DNA of 64,000 nt from Roseivirga sp. BDSF3-8 (lineage in GTDB: Bacteria > Bacteroidota > Bacteroidia > Cytophagales > Cyclobacteriaceae): NCBI RefSeq assembly GCF_041449215.1, contig NZ_JBGNFV010000001.1, forward strand, positions 3,675,001-3,739,000, written 5' to 3'. The notes beneath the pieces were generated by a model that had not been told where the DNA came from, did not search any database, and worked only from the letters and a program-made list of their open reading frames with translations. Below are positions 7,202 to 15,645 of the stretch, in pieces. Position numbers and translations under genes: made by a program. The stretch's first letter is position 1; each line of letters begins with the position of its first letter.

Positions 7202-8959
7202 ATGCCTGTCAATAGAAATGCCCTCATACGCTACCGTACCATTGATACTTGTCTGCGTAACCGGTTCAGAAAGTGGACCTTAGATGACCTGATTGAAGCC
7301 TGCTCAGATGCTTTGTACGAGTACGAGGGAATAGATAAGGGCGTGAGCCGTCGCACCGTGCAGATGGATATACAGATGATGCGTAGCGATAAGCTCGGTT
7401 ATAATGCTCCCATAGAAGTATCAGAGAAGAAATATTATACCTATGCGGACCCGGAGTACAGCATCACAAATAACCCCCTTACTGATCAGGACCTGGACAG
7501 GCTGACTGAGGTGGTAGACATATTACGCCAGTTCAAGGGATTTGCCCATTTTCGTGAGCTTACCGGCATGGTGCAGCGCCTTGAAGACAGGATACACACG
7601 GCTAAGACCAGCCTGCCCTCCGTCATAGACCTGGAAAAGAATGAAAACCTGAAGGGGCTGGAGCACCTGGATACCCTGTATCAGGCCATTCTCAAAAAGC
7701 AGGTAATGTACCTTACCTATCAGTCCTTTAAAGCCAGAGAACCACAAAGCTTTCATTTTCACCCCTACCTGCTCAAGGAGTACCGCAACCGCTGGTTTGT
7801 ACTGGGTAAAAGGAAGCAGAAAAGCCCCATCCTCACCCTGGCCCTGGACAGGATTGAGGGGCTGGAAGTCGCTCCGGATAAACCCTATTTGGAAAACGGA
7901 GATACCGACCTCAGCCATTACTACCGTAATGTACTGGGCGTGACCGTGCAGGAGGGGCGCTCTCCCGAAGAGGTGCTGCTCTTCATAGATAAAGAGAATG
8001 CCCCCTATGTGCTCACCAAACCCATACACCACTCCCAGGAGCTGGTAGAGTCAGGGCCCGATGGGGTGATCATTCGTCTGCTGGTACAGCATAATTTTGA
8101 GCTGGAGCGCGAGATACTTGGCTTTGGAGATTACATGAAAGTGTTGCAGCCTGAGAGGCTACGCAGAAGAATACAACAGAAACTGCAGGACGCCACCGCC
8201 CAGTATGAGAGTGAAATGAGCCTGAAGGAGCTGGGCATGAGTAATAAGCGAATCAACAGGCTGGGCTACACCGTGCTCGATAGTGTGTACAGCCAGAAGG
8301 AAGTAAGACGCATGCGCTCCATGATAGGGCGTGCCATTGAGGCCATGGGCAAAAACCTTGATGAGGTACATGCCCTGCGAAATCTGCTACAGGAAATACC
8401 TAAGCTCAAAGAGGTGGTTTTTAACACCAACCTTATCAAGGTACTCCATGAAGTGATGGGAGGGAGGTGCTTCCTTGTAAAAGCGACCTACTTTAATAAA
8501 GCTGAAAACAATGACTGGTATGTGACCTGGCACCAGGACGTCCCCATAGCGGTAAAGGAAAAAGTGGCCTCGGATCAATTTTACGGATGGACAAAAAAGT
8601 CCGGCTTTCACAGCGTATGCCCTCCACCCGAAGTATTAAAAAATATGCTGGCCCTTCGTATTCACCTCGATGATACTAAAAAGGCCAACGGAGCGCTCAG
8701 AGTCATACCCAAAAGCCACTATCATGTACTGAATGATGATGAAATAGCCCAACTGCGCAACCTGGACGATGCCATATGGATAGAAGTAGCCAAAGGCGGG
8801 GTACATATCATGCGCCCCCTGGTTGTTCATGCAAGTAAAAAGAATGCAGAAAAGTCGCCACGCCGGGTGATTCACCTGGAGTTTGCCACCTGCGAACTGC
8901 CCGATGGTGCCGAATGGGCCTATCGCCATCAATGGCACATGCCGGAAAGCAGCAGGTAA
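7202..8959 (+). CDS. WYL regulator fused to a phytanoyl-CoA dioxygenase-like domain
   Basis: 585 residues in one frame. Residues 1-75 are the winged HTH of Bacteroidota WYL regulators (WTLDDLIEACSDALYEYEG, then SRRTVQMDIQ). Residues about 155-240 form the WYL ligand-sensing domain (YLTYQSF, then RWFVLG), and residues to about 330 the WCX C-terminal extension. From about residue 355 (LGYTVLDSVYSQKEV) begins a PhyH-type Fe(II)/2-oxoglutarate oxygenase, with the facial triad His444-x-Asp446 (WHQD) and His543 (VVHAS), and the 2-oxoglutarate arginine at 554/555. WYL proteins commonly regulate nucleic-acid stress loci. Fusion to an oxygenase suggests that oxygen, iron or 2-oxoglutarate level, or oxidation of a target, is coupled to expression of the divergent Ro/Y RNA operon. 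The enzyme's substrate is unknown. Confidence 0.85.
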   Translation: MPVNRNALIRYRTIDTCLRNRFRKWTLDDLIEACSDALYEYEGIDKGVSRRTVQMDIQMMRSDKLGYNAPIEVSEKKYYTYADPEYSITNNPLTDQDLDRLTEVVDILRQFKGFAHFRELTGMVQRLEDRIHTAKTSLPSVIDLEKNENLKGLEHLDTLYQAILKKQVMYLTYQSFKAREPQSFHFHPYLLKEYRNRWFVLGKRKQKSPILTLALDRIEGLEVAPDKPYLENGDTDLSHYYRNVLGVTVQEGRSPEEVLLFIDKENAPYVLTKPIHHSQELVESGPDGVIIRLLVQHNFELEREILGFGDYMKVLQPERLRRRIQQKLQDATAQYESEMSLKELGMSNKRINRLGYTVLDSVYSQKEVRRMRSMIGRAIEAMGKNLDEVHALRNLLQEIPKLKEVVFNTNLIKVLHEVMGGRCFLVKATYFNKAENNDWYVTWHQDVPIAVKEKVASDQFYGWTKKSGFHSVCPPPEVLKNMLALRIHLDDTKKANGALRVIPKSHYHVLNDDEIAQLRNLDDAIWIEVAKGGVHIMRPLVVHASKKNAEKSPRRVIHLEFATCELPDGAEWAYRHQWHMPESSR

Positions 8960-9066
8960 TATTATCACGGATTTAAGGGAGGCGGGGAAATAGAATACCT
9001 GCTATTTTACATCCGATAATTTAGATAAATTACCATACCGGGATCGAAAGCTAAATCACCACCGCC

Positions 9067-10092
9067 ATGTTCAATCTGGATATACTTGAGATTGCCATAG
9101 GGCTTATATTCATCTACCTCCTATTCAGTATGCTCGTCACCCTGCTGAACGAGTATATCAATGCCCTGTTAAAGCTTCGTGGAGAGAACCTCTACAAGGC
9201 GATACTCAACATGTTGAATAGTGAAATGGTGGAGAAGTTCTATAACCATCACCTCATCAAATCTCTAAGCAAGAACAGGAAAAAGCGTCCTTCATATATC
9301 AGCCCCGGGGTGTTTGCCAAGGTCATAATGGACCTGATGGCTGAGGAAAAAGCCAACGAAAATAAAGGGACGGGTAGTATCCTAAAGGCTAATTTGAAGG
9401 ACATTGTCAGCGCCAAAATATTTGATCAGTCCTCAGTAATGAAACTGCTGAAGTCATTTGCTGAAGAGGTGAACTACGACGCCAATCGCTTTGCCGTCAA
9501 GCTGGAGGCCTGGTTTGAAGAGGTGATGGACCGTGCCAAAGGCTGGTATGTGCGTAAGATTCGCCGCGTGACCCTCGTCGTCAGCATCGTGGTAGCCATT
9601 GCCTTTAATGTGGACTCCATAAGGGCGTACCGGGCCCTTTCGGAAAATGCCGACCTCCGTACGGATATTGTGGGGATGGCGTCAGACTTTCTTGCCGAAA
9701 ATCCCGACGGGGCAGCAGGAAATACAGCCTCGGATATCAGGTACGAGGCAGCCAGAGACTCACTGGTCAGTTTCTATGCCAGAGAAATTTCGCCTGTAAA
9801 TAACATGTTCAATTTCGGCTATGGTGATGAACAGTTAACCTACATAGGTAAGCATCCGTTTTCAGCCTTTCTCGGGTGGATTCTCACGGCCTTTGCCATA
9901 TCCCTTGGGGCACCCTTCTGGTTTGATATTCTCAACAAGGTCATGAGCCTGCGCTCCGCCCTGAAGCCTAAGTCAAAGGATGAGGAGGGAAATCCGAACA
10001 CCATACCGCCGGATATGCCCCCTTCTACTATCAGTTCCGTAGTGCCCCCCGGCACCCCGGATGCGACCGTCTCACCGGATTCTGCCTCTTAG
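9067..10092 (+). CDS. Membrane protein of unknown function
   Basis: 341 residues. A first transmembrane helix at about 5-27 (IAIGLIFIYLLFSMLVTLLN) is followed by a cytoplasmic helical region with basic stretches. A second helix lies at about 168-186 (VTLVVSIVVAIAFNV), then an extracytoplasmic stretch, and a third at about 262-285 (FLGWILTAFAISLGAPFWF). The tail is proline- and serine-rich. The closing motif GAPFWFDILNKVM recurs in Bacteroidota proteins with no assigned role. Monocistronic; it follows the WYL gene by 107 bases. Confidence 0.6.
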   Translation: MFNLDILEIAIGLIFIYLLFSMLVTLLNEYINALLKLRGENLYKAILNMLNSEMVEKFYNHHLIKSLSKNRKKRPSYISPGVFAKVIMDLMAEEKANENKGTGSILKANLKDIVSAKIFDQSSVMKLLKSFAEEVNYDANRFAVKLEAWFEEVMDRAKGWYVRKIRRVTLVVSIVVAIAFNVDSIRAYRALSENADLRTDIVGMASDFLAENPDGAAGNTASDIRYEAARDSLVSFYAREISPVNNMFNFGYGDEQLTYIGKHPFSAFLGWILTAFAISLGAPFWFDILNKVMSLRSALKPKSKDEEGNPNTIPPDMPPSTISSVVPPGTPDATVSPDSAS

Positions 10093-10100
10093 CCAGCCGG

Positions 10101-11054
10101 TTATTTTATCTGTACACGCGTGGCACCATACCCGAACTTGTCTTTCATGGTGTCTTCGAAATACTTGATGTTTTTCAGCGTGGAAAGCTTCTTCTGGATG
10201 GCGTTTTTGAGAGTGCCGTTGCCCAGGCCGTGTATAAAGGTAATTTCGTCCTTACCCGCCACGATAGCCTTGTCCAGCATATCCTCAAAGGTGCTCAACT
10301 GCAGTTCAAGCATCTGGCGGTTGCTCATATTGTCCTTGTCATTCGTAAGAGCCTCTATATGCAGGTCCACCTTTTCCGGTACCCGCAGCGGTTCAGAACG
10401 GGCAGGCTCTGAGGAGCTGCCTGTAAACAGGCTGTCTTTCAGCTTGCCTGCGTCCACCGGCTTTATCTCCGCATCCAGTTGGATCAGGTAAGCCTCCTTT
10501 TCAATCACCGGTGACGGCCGCTTACTTTTGAAGAACGTATTTGCCTTAAAGCGGACGCGCTTGAACATCGGGTCCTTCGGCGTAAAGTTTCCTGTCTGGT
10601 GAAATATGGCCTGTATGAGAAAAATAGGCCACTTATCGAAGCGCGAAAGCTCGTACTCCGAAAACTTAAGCTGGCCCCTGCCCGACAGTATCGCACAACG
10701 CAGGCCGCTGATGTTTCCGTCTTTTTCTTCCGACAGACTAATCGCGATGTCGTAATCCGTGTTATTGATCAGGTAAGCCGCTACCACCTTATCATTCACC
10801 TCCGGAAAAGCAAGGTATAGCCCGCTCTCCGCACGAACCTTCGGTGCAGCTTTAGCCGTTTCCGGTTCTTTTTTAGGCTTTATCGACCCAAAGTACTCAT
10901 CCTCCTGTGAAGAGATCACCACCAGCTCCCTCTTAAGCACAGGAATCTGAAAGCCGTCCTCGATCTCTACTTCTACCAGTGCATTAGGCAGAAAGCGCAC
11001 TACTATGCCCTCCTCGCTGCCTTTCATCATTCTTACGCGATCTCCGATATTCAT
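10101..11054 (-). CDS. DUF2027 and Smr-domain protein
   Basis: 317 residues. The N terminus (MNIGDRVRMM, then EGIVVRF) is a small SH3-like barrel typical of the DUF2027 family. The middle is a beta-rich domain (residues about 75-200). The C-terminal 80 residues form an Smr domain with the motif FIHGLGNGTLK (HGxGxG). Smr domains, as in MutS2, bind branched DNA or RNA and some are nucleases. In Bacteroidota this two-part protein is common and uncharacterised. It converges with the membrane-protein gene, with 8 bases between their stops. Confidence 0.85.
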   Translation of the reverse strand: MNIGDRVRMMKGSEEGIVVRFLPNALVEVEIEDGFQIPVLKRELVVISSQEDEYFGSIKPKKEPETAKAAPKVRAESGLYLAFPEVNDKVVAAYLINNTDYDIAISLSEEKDGNISGLRCAILSGRGQLKFSEYELSRFDKWPIFLIQAIFHQTGNFTPKDPMFKRVRFKANTFFKSKRPSPVIEKEAYLIQLDAEIKPVDAGKLKDSLFTGSSSEPARSEPLRVPEKVDLHIEALTNDKDNMSNRQMLELQLSTFEDMLDKAIVAGKDEITFIHGLGNGTLKNAIQKKLSTLKNIKYFEDTMKDKFGYGATRVQIK

Positions 11055-11126
11055 ATGCAGGATTGTTTTCAGTCAAAAAAAGGAAAATAAAGCCACAATA
11101 CCCTCCGGAAGGATATTTAATACGGC

Positions 11127-12005
11127 TCAAAAGAACAGAAAATGAAATTTAGCCCCTTCCACACTGTTAAGCTCCAGCGCAGGAGCCGGTATTTTGATCA
11201 GGTCTGCCAGGTATAGTAACGTGTTAAGCACCTTACTATCCCCCTTCCAGTAGCGGAAATTAATGCCGGGTGACAAATAATATTGCCGGTAGCTTTCATA
11301 GCCAGCCGCCCTGTTTTCCCTATCCCTTGCATACACCATGCCCCCCGCACCATAGCCAGCATCCACCGTAAGCCAGCCCGGCCAGCCACTGTCCCCTGCC
11401 AGCTTCGCTATGTCAAACGAAACCCAGTACGTCTGCCCGTTATAGTCCTTCAGCCATTCCTCCCCAGGGCCCTCACCCAGCACCCCCGGCCGTAGCGGGG
11501 CCAGCCCGCTGCGGGTAAAACTAAACTTCGGCACCATCCGCTGCTCCCCCCAGCCCCTTTGCTGTCCGTAAAAGAATAGCGCCCCCCCTGCGTCCGCCAG
11601 CAGATCCCCAACTGAAGCCCCATAGTCCGGCGAAAAGCCATCCAGCACCTCTATGGGTACCAGTATCAGAAAGCCCGTAAGGCTGGCGTACAGGGCCGTT
11701 TTGTCACCGGCACGCGAAGGCCATATCTGGTATAAGCCATGAGAAAAGACGTAGCCCGCATAAAAATGCCCCGCCTTATCCATCTGCTTCCACTGCGGAT
11801 TATCATTGAAGAAATGAAAAGAAGTCGTTTCCCCATCATACCATGAGGCAGACAGGTAGCCCATTGTCGCTGTGTACCCCACTCCCGCAGCCAGCAGCAT
11901 TGCTTCGCTTCCACGGCGTAGGGTATCCGTCTCAGCCACCGGCTGCGACCGGGAGGGTAGGGCAGAGGCCAAAAAGGTGATAATGATTAACAGGCAGCGG
12001 ACCAT
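11127..12005 (-). CDS. DUF2279-family exported protein
   Basis: 292 residues with a signal peptide (about 1-20, LLIIITFLASALPSRS). The body has FHFFNDNPQWKQMDKAGHF, YSFS-type helices and DYGASVGDLLADAGGALFFY, the conserved core of the DUF2279/YfiM-like predicted periplasmic or outer-membrane protein family. The C terminus has alternating strands ending in aromatic residues (FHFLFF), so outer-membrane association is possible. Function unknown. It lies between the Smr protein and photolyase genes on the same strand. Confidence 0.75.
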   Translation of the reverse strand: MVRCLLIIITFLASALPSRSQPVAETDTLRRGSEAMLLAAGVGYTATMGYLSASWYDGETTSFHFFNDNPQWKQMDKAGHFYAGYVFSHGLYQIWPSRAGDKTALYASLTGFLILVPIEVLDGFSPDYGASVGDLLADAGGALFFYGQQRGWGEQRMVPKFSFTRSGLAPLRPGVLGEGPGEEWLKDYNGQTYWVSFDIAKLAGDSGWPGWLTVDAGYGAGGMVYARDRENRAAGYESYRQYYLSPGINFRYWKGDSKVLNTLLYLADLIKIPAPALELNSVEGAKFHFLFF

Positions 12006-12048
12006 CCCGCAAAAATAGCCCGGTACCGCAGGAAAACAATGAATCCCC

Positions 12049-13359
12049 TCAATCCTTCACTGCCCGGCTATACACTTCTATGCACCGCTCGCGTGCAGCC
12101 TTATGGTCCACTATCGGGTCCGGGTAGTCATCCGTGCCGTATTCCGGTACATAGCGGCGCACATACCTGCGGTCTTTATCAAATTTATCCAGTTGAGAGG
12201 TAGGGTTAAATATCCGGAAGTAAGGCTGTGCGTCTACCCCCGAGCCTGCTGCCCATTGCCAGCCCCCGTTATTAGAGGCCAGTTCGAAATCCAGCAATTT
12301 ACGCGCAAACCAGGCCTCCCCCCAGCGCCAGTCTATCAACAGGTGCTTGGTCAGAAAGCTTGCCGTAACCATACGCACCCGGTTATGCATGTAGCCCGTT
12401 TCTGCCAGTTGCCGCATGCCCGCATCCACCAGCGGATAGCCCGTTTTACCTTCCCGCCATTTCTCAAACTCCTCCTCATTATTCCGCCACTCTATCCGGT
12501 CATATTTAGCCTTGAAGGCATTGTCCGTCACTTCTGGAAAGTTATACAGGATCATCTGGTAAAACTCCCGCCAGATCAGCTCATTCAGGTACGTGTCATT
12601 AAGCTCCAGTGCCTTTTTCACCAGTGTCCGGATACCTATTGTCCCATGCCGCAGATGGATTCCCAGGCGGCTCGTACTGTCCTTGTTACCCGGGTAATCG
12701 CGGGTTTTATCATACGTTTTTATGATACCTTCATCCGCATCAGCCGGAGGAATGTCCATTGATGAGCGCGTAAAGCCTAGTTCCTCAAGCGTAGGGATAC
12801 TTTCCTCCACAGGCCCATACCAGTTTTTATAGCGAAGAGCAGATGGAAAAGGCTCCACCTCCGTTTGCTCCAGCTTCTTCATCCAGGTACGCATATAGGG
12901 AGTAAAGACCTTATAAGGCTCATTATTGCCCGTTAAAACCTCCTCCTTCTCAAATATCACCTGGTCCTTGAATGTATTGAACTCAATGCCCTTGTCCGCC
13001 AGTAGCTTTTGTACCGCACCATCCCTCTCTTTGGCATAGGGCTCATAATCCCTGTTCGTGTACACTGCCGCCACATCATAAGTCTGCGTAAGCTCCTTCC
13101 ATACCTCTGCCGGTTTGCCATAATACACCCGCAGGCCACCCCCTTTTTCTTTCAGCTTATCGTGCATTTCGGTGAGCCTGTCATGCAGGAAAGTAACCCG
13201 TGCATCATCCTCATCCTCCAGCTCATCCAGTATGTGCTTATCAAAAATAAATACCGGCAATACCGGCTTATTTTCCTGTAGCGCATAGTAAAGACCGGCA
13301 TTATCCTGTAGCCTCAGGTCCCGGCGAAACCAAAATACATTAAGAGATTTATCTGACAT
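12049..13359 (-). CDS. phrB: Deoxyribodipyrimidine photolyase / cryptochrome family
   Basis: 436 residues. The N-terminal antenna domain starts with LNVFWFRRDLRLQDNAGL, the class I photolyase signature. The FAD-binding C-terminal half contains LIWREFYQMILYNFP, GMRQLAETGYMHNRVRM and LLIDWRWGEAWFARKLLD, with NNGGWQWAAGSG and QPYFRIFNP at the end. These features fit a blue-light CPD photolyase that splits pyrimidine dimers using FADH-. Length is slightly short for the class (usual 460-480). A (6-4) or DASH-like specificity cannot be ruled out by eye, but the WRWGEAW pattern favours the E. coli-like class. Confidence 0.9.
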   Translation of the reverse strand: MSDKSLNVFWFRRDLRLQDNAGLYYALQENKPVLPVFIFDKHILDELEDEDDARVTFLHDRLTEMHDKLKEKGGGLRVYYGKPAEVWKELTQTYDVAAVYTNRDYEPYAKERDGAVQKLLADKGIEFNTFKDQVIFEKEEVLTGNNEPYKVFTPYMRTWMKKLEQTEVEPFPSALRYKNWYGPVEESIPTLEELGFTRSSMDIPPADADEGIIKTYDKTRDYPGNKDSTSRLGIHLRHGTIGIRTLVKKALELNDTYLNELIWREFYQMILYNFPEVTDNAFKAKYDRIEWRNNEEEFEKWREGKTGYPLVDAGMRQLAETGYMHNRVRMVTASFLTKHLLIDWRWGEAWFARKLLDFELASNNGGWQWAAGSGVDAQPYFRIFNPTSQLDKFDKDRRYVRRYVPEYGTDDYPDPIVDHKAARERCIEVYSRAVKD

Positions 13360-13457
13360 GATTGAATAAAAATATCCTTACAGGAATGTTTAAACCAAGT
13401 ATGGTTTTTCAGTTAAAAAATTAACTTATGAGTATCATTTTCAATAATTACTAAACT

Positions 13458-13619
13458 ATGAAAAAGTTAAAGATCGAAAACCTGAAACTCAAAAGCTTTG
13501 TAACCGACATGCCCGGAAAGGTAAGCGTCCGGGCGCGTGGAGGAGCCTTACGGGCCAACTCTGATATACGCAATTGCTCCGCACTTGATGCGTGTGAGAC
13601 AGCCCTGCAATGCGGCTGA
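13458..13619 (+). CDS. RiPP-like precursor peptide (pinensin-type leader)
   Basis: A 53-residue ORF beginning MKKLKIENLKLKSFVT. A Lys-rich start with LxxLKxKSFVT is the leader pattern of Bacteroidota pinensin-type lanthipeptide precursors. A Gly-Gly pair (RARGG, about residues 26-30) could be the processing site. The remaining core, ALRANSDIRNCSALDACETA and LQCG, has three Cys plus Ser and Thr, suited to thioether rings. No LanB/LanC, peptidase or transporter gene is adjacent, so it is an orphan or is modified in trans. It is closed by a perfect 16-bp terminator hairpin 20 bases downstream. Confidence 0.55.
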   Translation: MKKLKIENLKLKSFVTDMPGKVSVRARGGALRANSDIRNCSALDACETALQCG

Positions 13620-13639
13620 TTTTCTGCAGCGTAAAAAAC

Positions 13640-13675
13640 AACAACGCCCGTGGCAAAGCTGCCACGGGCGTTGTT
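13640..13675. terminator. Bidirectional intrinsic terminator
   Basis: AACAACGCCCGTGGCA (13640-13655), loop AAGC, then the exact complement (13660-13675). This 16-bp perfect stem between the convergent peptide gene and acid phosphatase gene probably serves both. Confidence 0.85.
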
Positions 13676-13700
13676 AATAATGATTTTCTCTCTTTTATTT

Positions 13701-14543
13701 TCACCGGTCAGGGCGCAGCGTCCTCATCCGTACATCAAACTCCTCCTCGTCCGTCAGCTTACGGTCATAATCGTAAATGGCTCCCTCCCAGGTGCCATAC
13801 ATGGCATTAGGGAGTAATATAAACTTCCGGCCAAAATCAGCCTGCAGGCTGTCCGCATCAGCATAGCGCTTATCCGTAGGCTGCTTATCAAAGATACTCA
13901 TGTAATCCCCCAGGTTATCCCCGAAGAAGAGTACGATCTCACTTTTTTCACGGACCGCTTTGCGTCTCTCTTCCTTATCAGACGTGTCTTCCTTCAGGAA
14001 ATAATGCGTTGAGTCTACCTGCGGAAAGCCCAGGGCTTCCATATTACGCATGGTTGGCTCCAGGTCGTCCACACTTCGGTTAGAAACATAGTAAATTTCC
14101 ATGCCCTCGGCATCGGCATAAGTAAGAAATGATACCGCGCCCGGTATGCTGTCCGCCTTCGCTTCAGCAGTCCACTCGCTCCAAGTGGCTGGTGTATACT
14201 TTTCATTATCCGCAATCAGGCGTGCGTTGTAGGGGCTGTTGTCCAGAAGTGTTTCATCCACGTCCAGCACAATAGCTTTCCCCCTCAGGTCCGTACCCTC
14301 GCGCTTCATTTCATCCAGGCGCATACGCCCCAGGTTAAAGGCCTGATAAGCCAGTGCCCGGTATTCCGCAGCATTCTGATGATACAGTACCGCCAGCGAG
14401 GAGTTTTCACGAATATTATCTGTGCTGAAAGCAGAAGGGGCCGGTTGCTCCACACTATCTGCAGGAGCGTCTTGCTGATTTTGACATGATGCCGTCCACA
14501 GGCATCCCAGGAGCAGTGCCGGGGCTAAAGTCTTATACGTCAT
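13701..14543 (-). CDS. 5'-nucleotidase, lipoprotein e(P4) family (HAD acid phosphatase)
   Basis: 280 residues. The signal peptide ends in a lipobox-like TASC at about 17-20. The HAD motif I is VLDVDETLLDN, with both catalytic Asp; motif II is YYVSNRS, and the motif III/IV region is LFFGDNLGDY. This is the class C acid phosphatase/e(P4) pattern, an outer-membrane lipoprotein that dephosphorylates nucleotides such as NMN and AMP before uptake. Its length fits the family. Stands alone between the peptide gene terminator and the alpha/beta hydrolase gene, 42 bases away on the same strand. Confidence 0.9.
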   Translation of the reverse strand: MTYKTLAPALLLGCLWTASCQNQQDAPADSVEQPAPSAFSTDNIRENSSLAVLYHQNAAEYRALAYQAFNLGRMRLDEMKREGTDLRGKAIVLDVDETLLDNSPYNARLIADNEKYTPATWSEWTAEAKADSIPGAVSFLTYADAEGMEIYYVSNRSVDDLEPTMRNMEALGFPQVDSTHYFLKEDTSDKEERRKAVREKSEIVLFFGDNLGDYMSIFDKQPTDKRYADADSLQADFGRKFILLPNAMYGTWEGAIYDYDRKLTDEEEFDVRMRTLRPDR

Positions 14544-14585
14544 AGATAATAGCGTTCACATTTTCTGCAAAGCTATCAATTTTAT

Positions 14586-15452
14586 CTAACCCGATACGCC
14601 CGAGGCCTCCCGCATCGCTACCTCGTTGTGCAGGAAGCTGCCTATCTCATTCATCACACGGGCCTTTTCCGTATCATGGTGCAGTTCATGGCGGCCATTT
14701 TCGATAAGGATAAACTTCACCATATCAGGGTATTTTTTCACAAACTCCGCAGTGGCATGATAGTCCGTGATCTGGTCCTCCTTACCATGCACTACCAGCA
14801 TGGGTATATTGATCCTGCTTTCAGACTTCAGTACCTGCAGGCCGTTTTTAAAGGCCAGAGAAAAGAGCCGCGCACTTATCCGGTTATGTACAAGCGGATC
14901 ATCCTCATAGCGCTGCATTTCCTCCTCTTCCTTGGATATCCACTGGGATTCCAGTTCATTACTCAGCGTGAGCGATGGGATAAACTGCTGTGTGAATTGC
15001 GCCAGCTTAAGCTTCCATGCCGGAGGCTCGAAAGCCAGCCTGAACCAGGGGCTGCTTATGATGGCTCCCGTAAGCTCTTTTGAGGGATGTTGCTGAAGAA
15101 AGTTTGCGACGATACCTCCGCCAAAGCTATGGCCATAGAGAAACAGAGGGGCATCAAGGTAAGCCAGGCGGGCCTCCTTCAATAGTACCTCCACGTCTTC
15201 CAGCAGAGCCTGGTAGCTATCTATATGGCCCCGTTTGCCACCCGAGTTGCCATGGCCATGCAGGTCTATGGCAAATACGGATATGCCGGATTCGTTAAGA
15301 TAGGCTGCCAGTTCGGTATAGCGCCCGCTATGGTCTCCTAGTCCGTGAACAATACAAAGGACCGCTTTGACAGGTCCTACTGGGTCCCAGCGCCGCACAT
15401 AGAGAGGCGTGCCGTCAGGACCCGACAGGCTGATAGTTTCTGGTTCGGACAT
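14586..15452 (-). CDS. Alpha/beta hydrolase, monoacylglycerol-lipase-like
   Basis: 288 residues. Motifs: CIVHGLGDHSGRY (oxyanion-hole HG), FAIDLHGHGNSGGKRGH, the nucleophile elbow LYGHSFGGG (GxSxG) at about 105-113, an acid in VVHGKEDQITD, and His in NGRHELHHD. This is the layout of the hydrolase_4/lysophospholipase PldB-like family. It carries no signal peptide, so it is probably cytoplasmic. Substrate likely a monoacylglycerol or lysophospholipid, but this is family inference. Confidence 0.85.
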   Translation of the reverse strand: MSEPETISLSGPDGTPLYVRRWDPVGPVKAVLCIVHGLGDHSGRYTELAAYLNESGISVFAIDLHGHGNSGGKRGHIDSYQALLEDVEVLLKEARLAYLDAPLFLYGHSFGGGIVANFLQQHPSKELTGAIISSPWFRLAFEPPAWKLKLAQFTQQFIPSLTLSNELESQWISKEEEEMQRYEDDPLVHNRISARLFSLAFKNGLQVLKSESRINIPMLVVHGKEDQITDYHATAEFVKKYPDMVKFILIENGRHELHHDTEKARVMNEIGSFLHNEVAMREASGVSG

Positions 15453-15645
15453 AATGTGGACTGCAATAATTGTGGGACAATGTAGTAATTTTGGAAACTA
15501 TATGAAAATACCCCGTTTCTCAGCCGTCTGTATCGCTCATGAATGATTAATTCTGTGCAGGCTCCCGGCTTTTTTGAGGTAGGGGCAAAGCTTCATATAT
15601 TGCCCTGATTTTCGTGAAGACGATTTGATTTAAACACCTGCTGTT

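Noticed and set aside
12103-12762. 219-residue frame opposite the photolyase gene
   Set aside because: Shadow of the strongly supported photolyase gene on the other strand.
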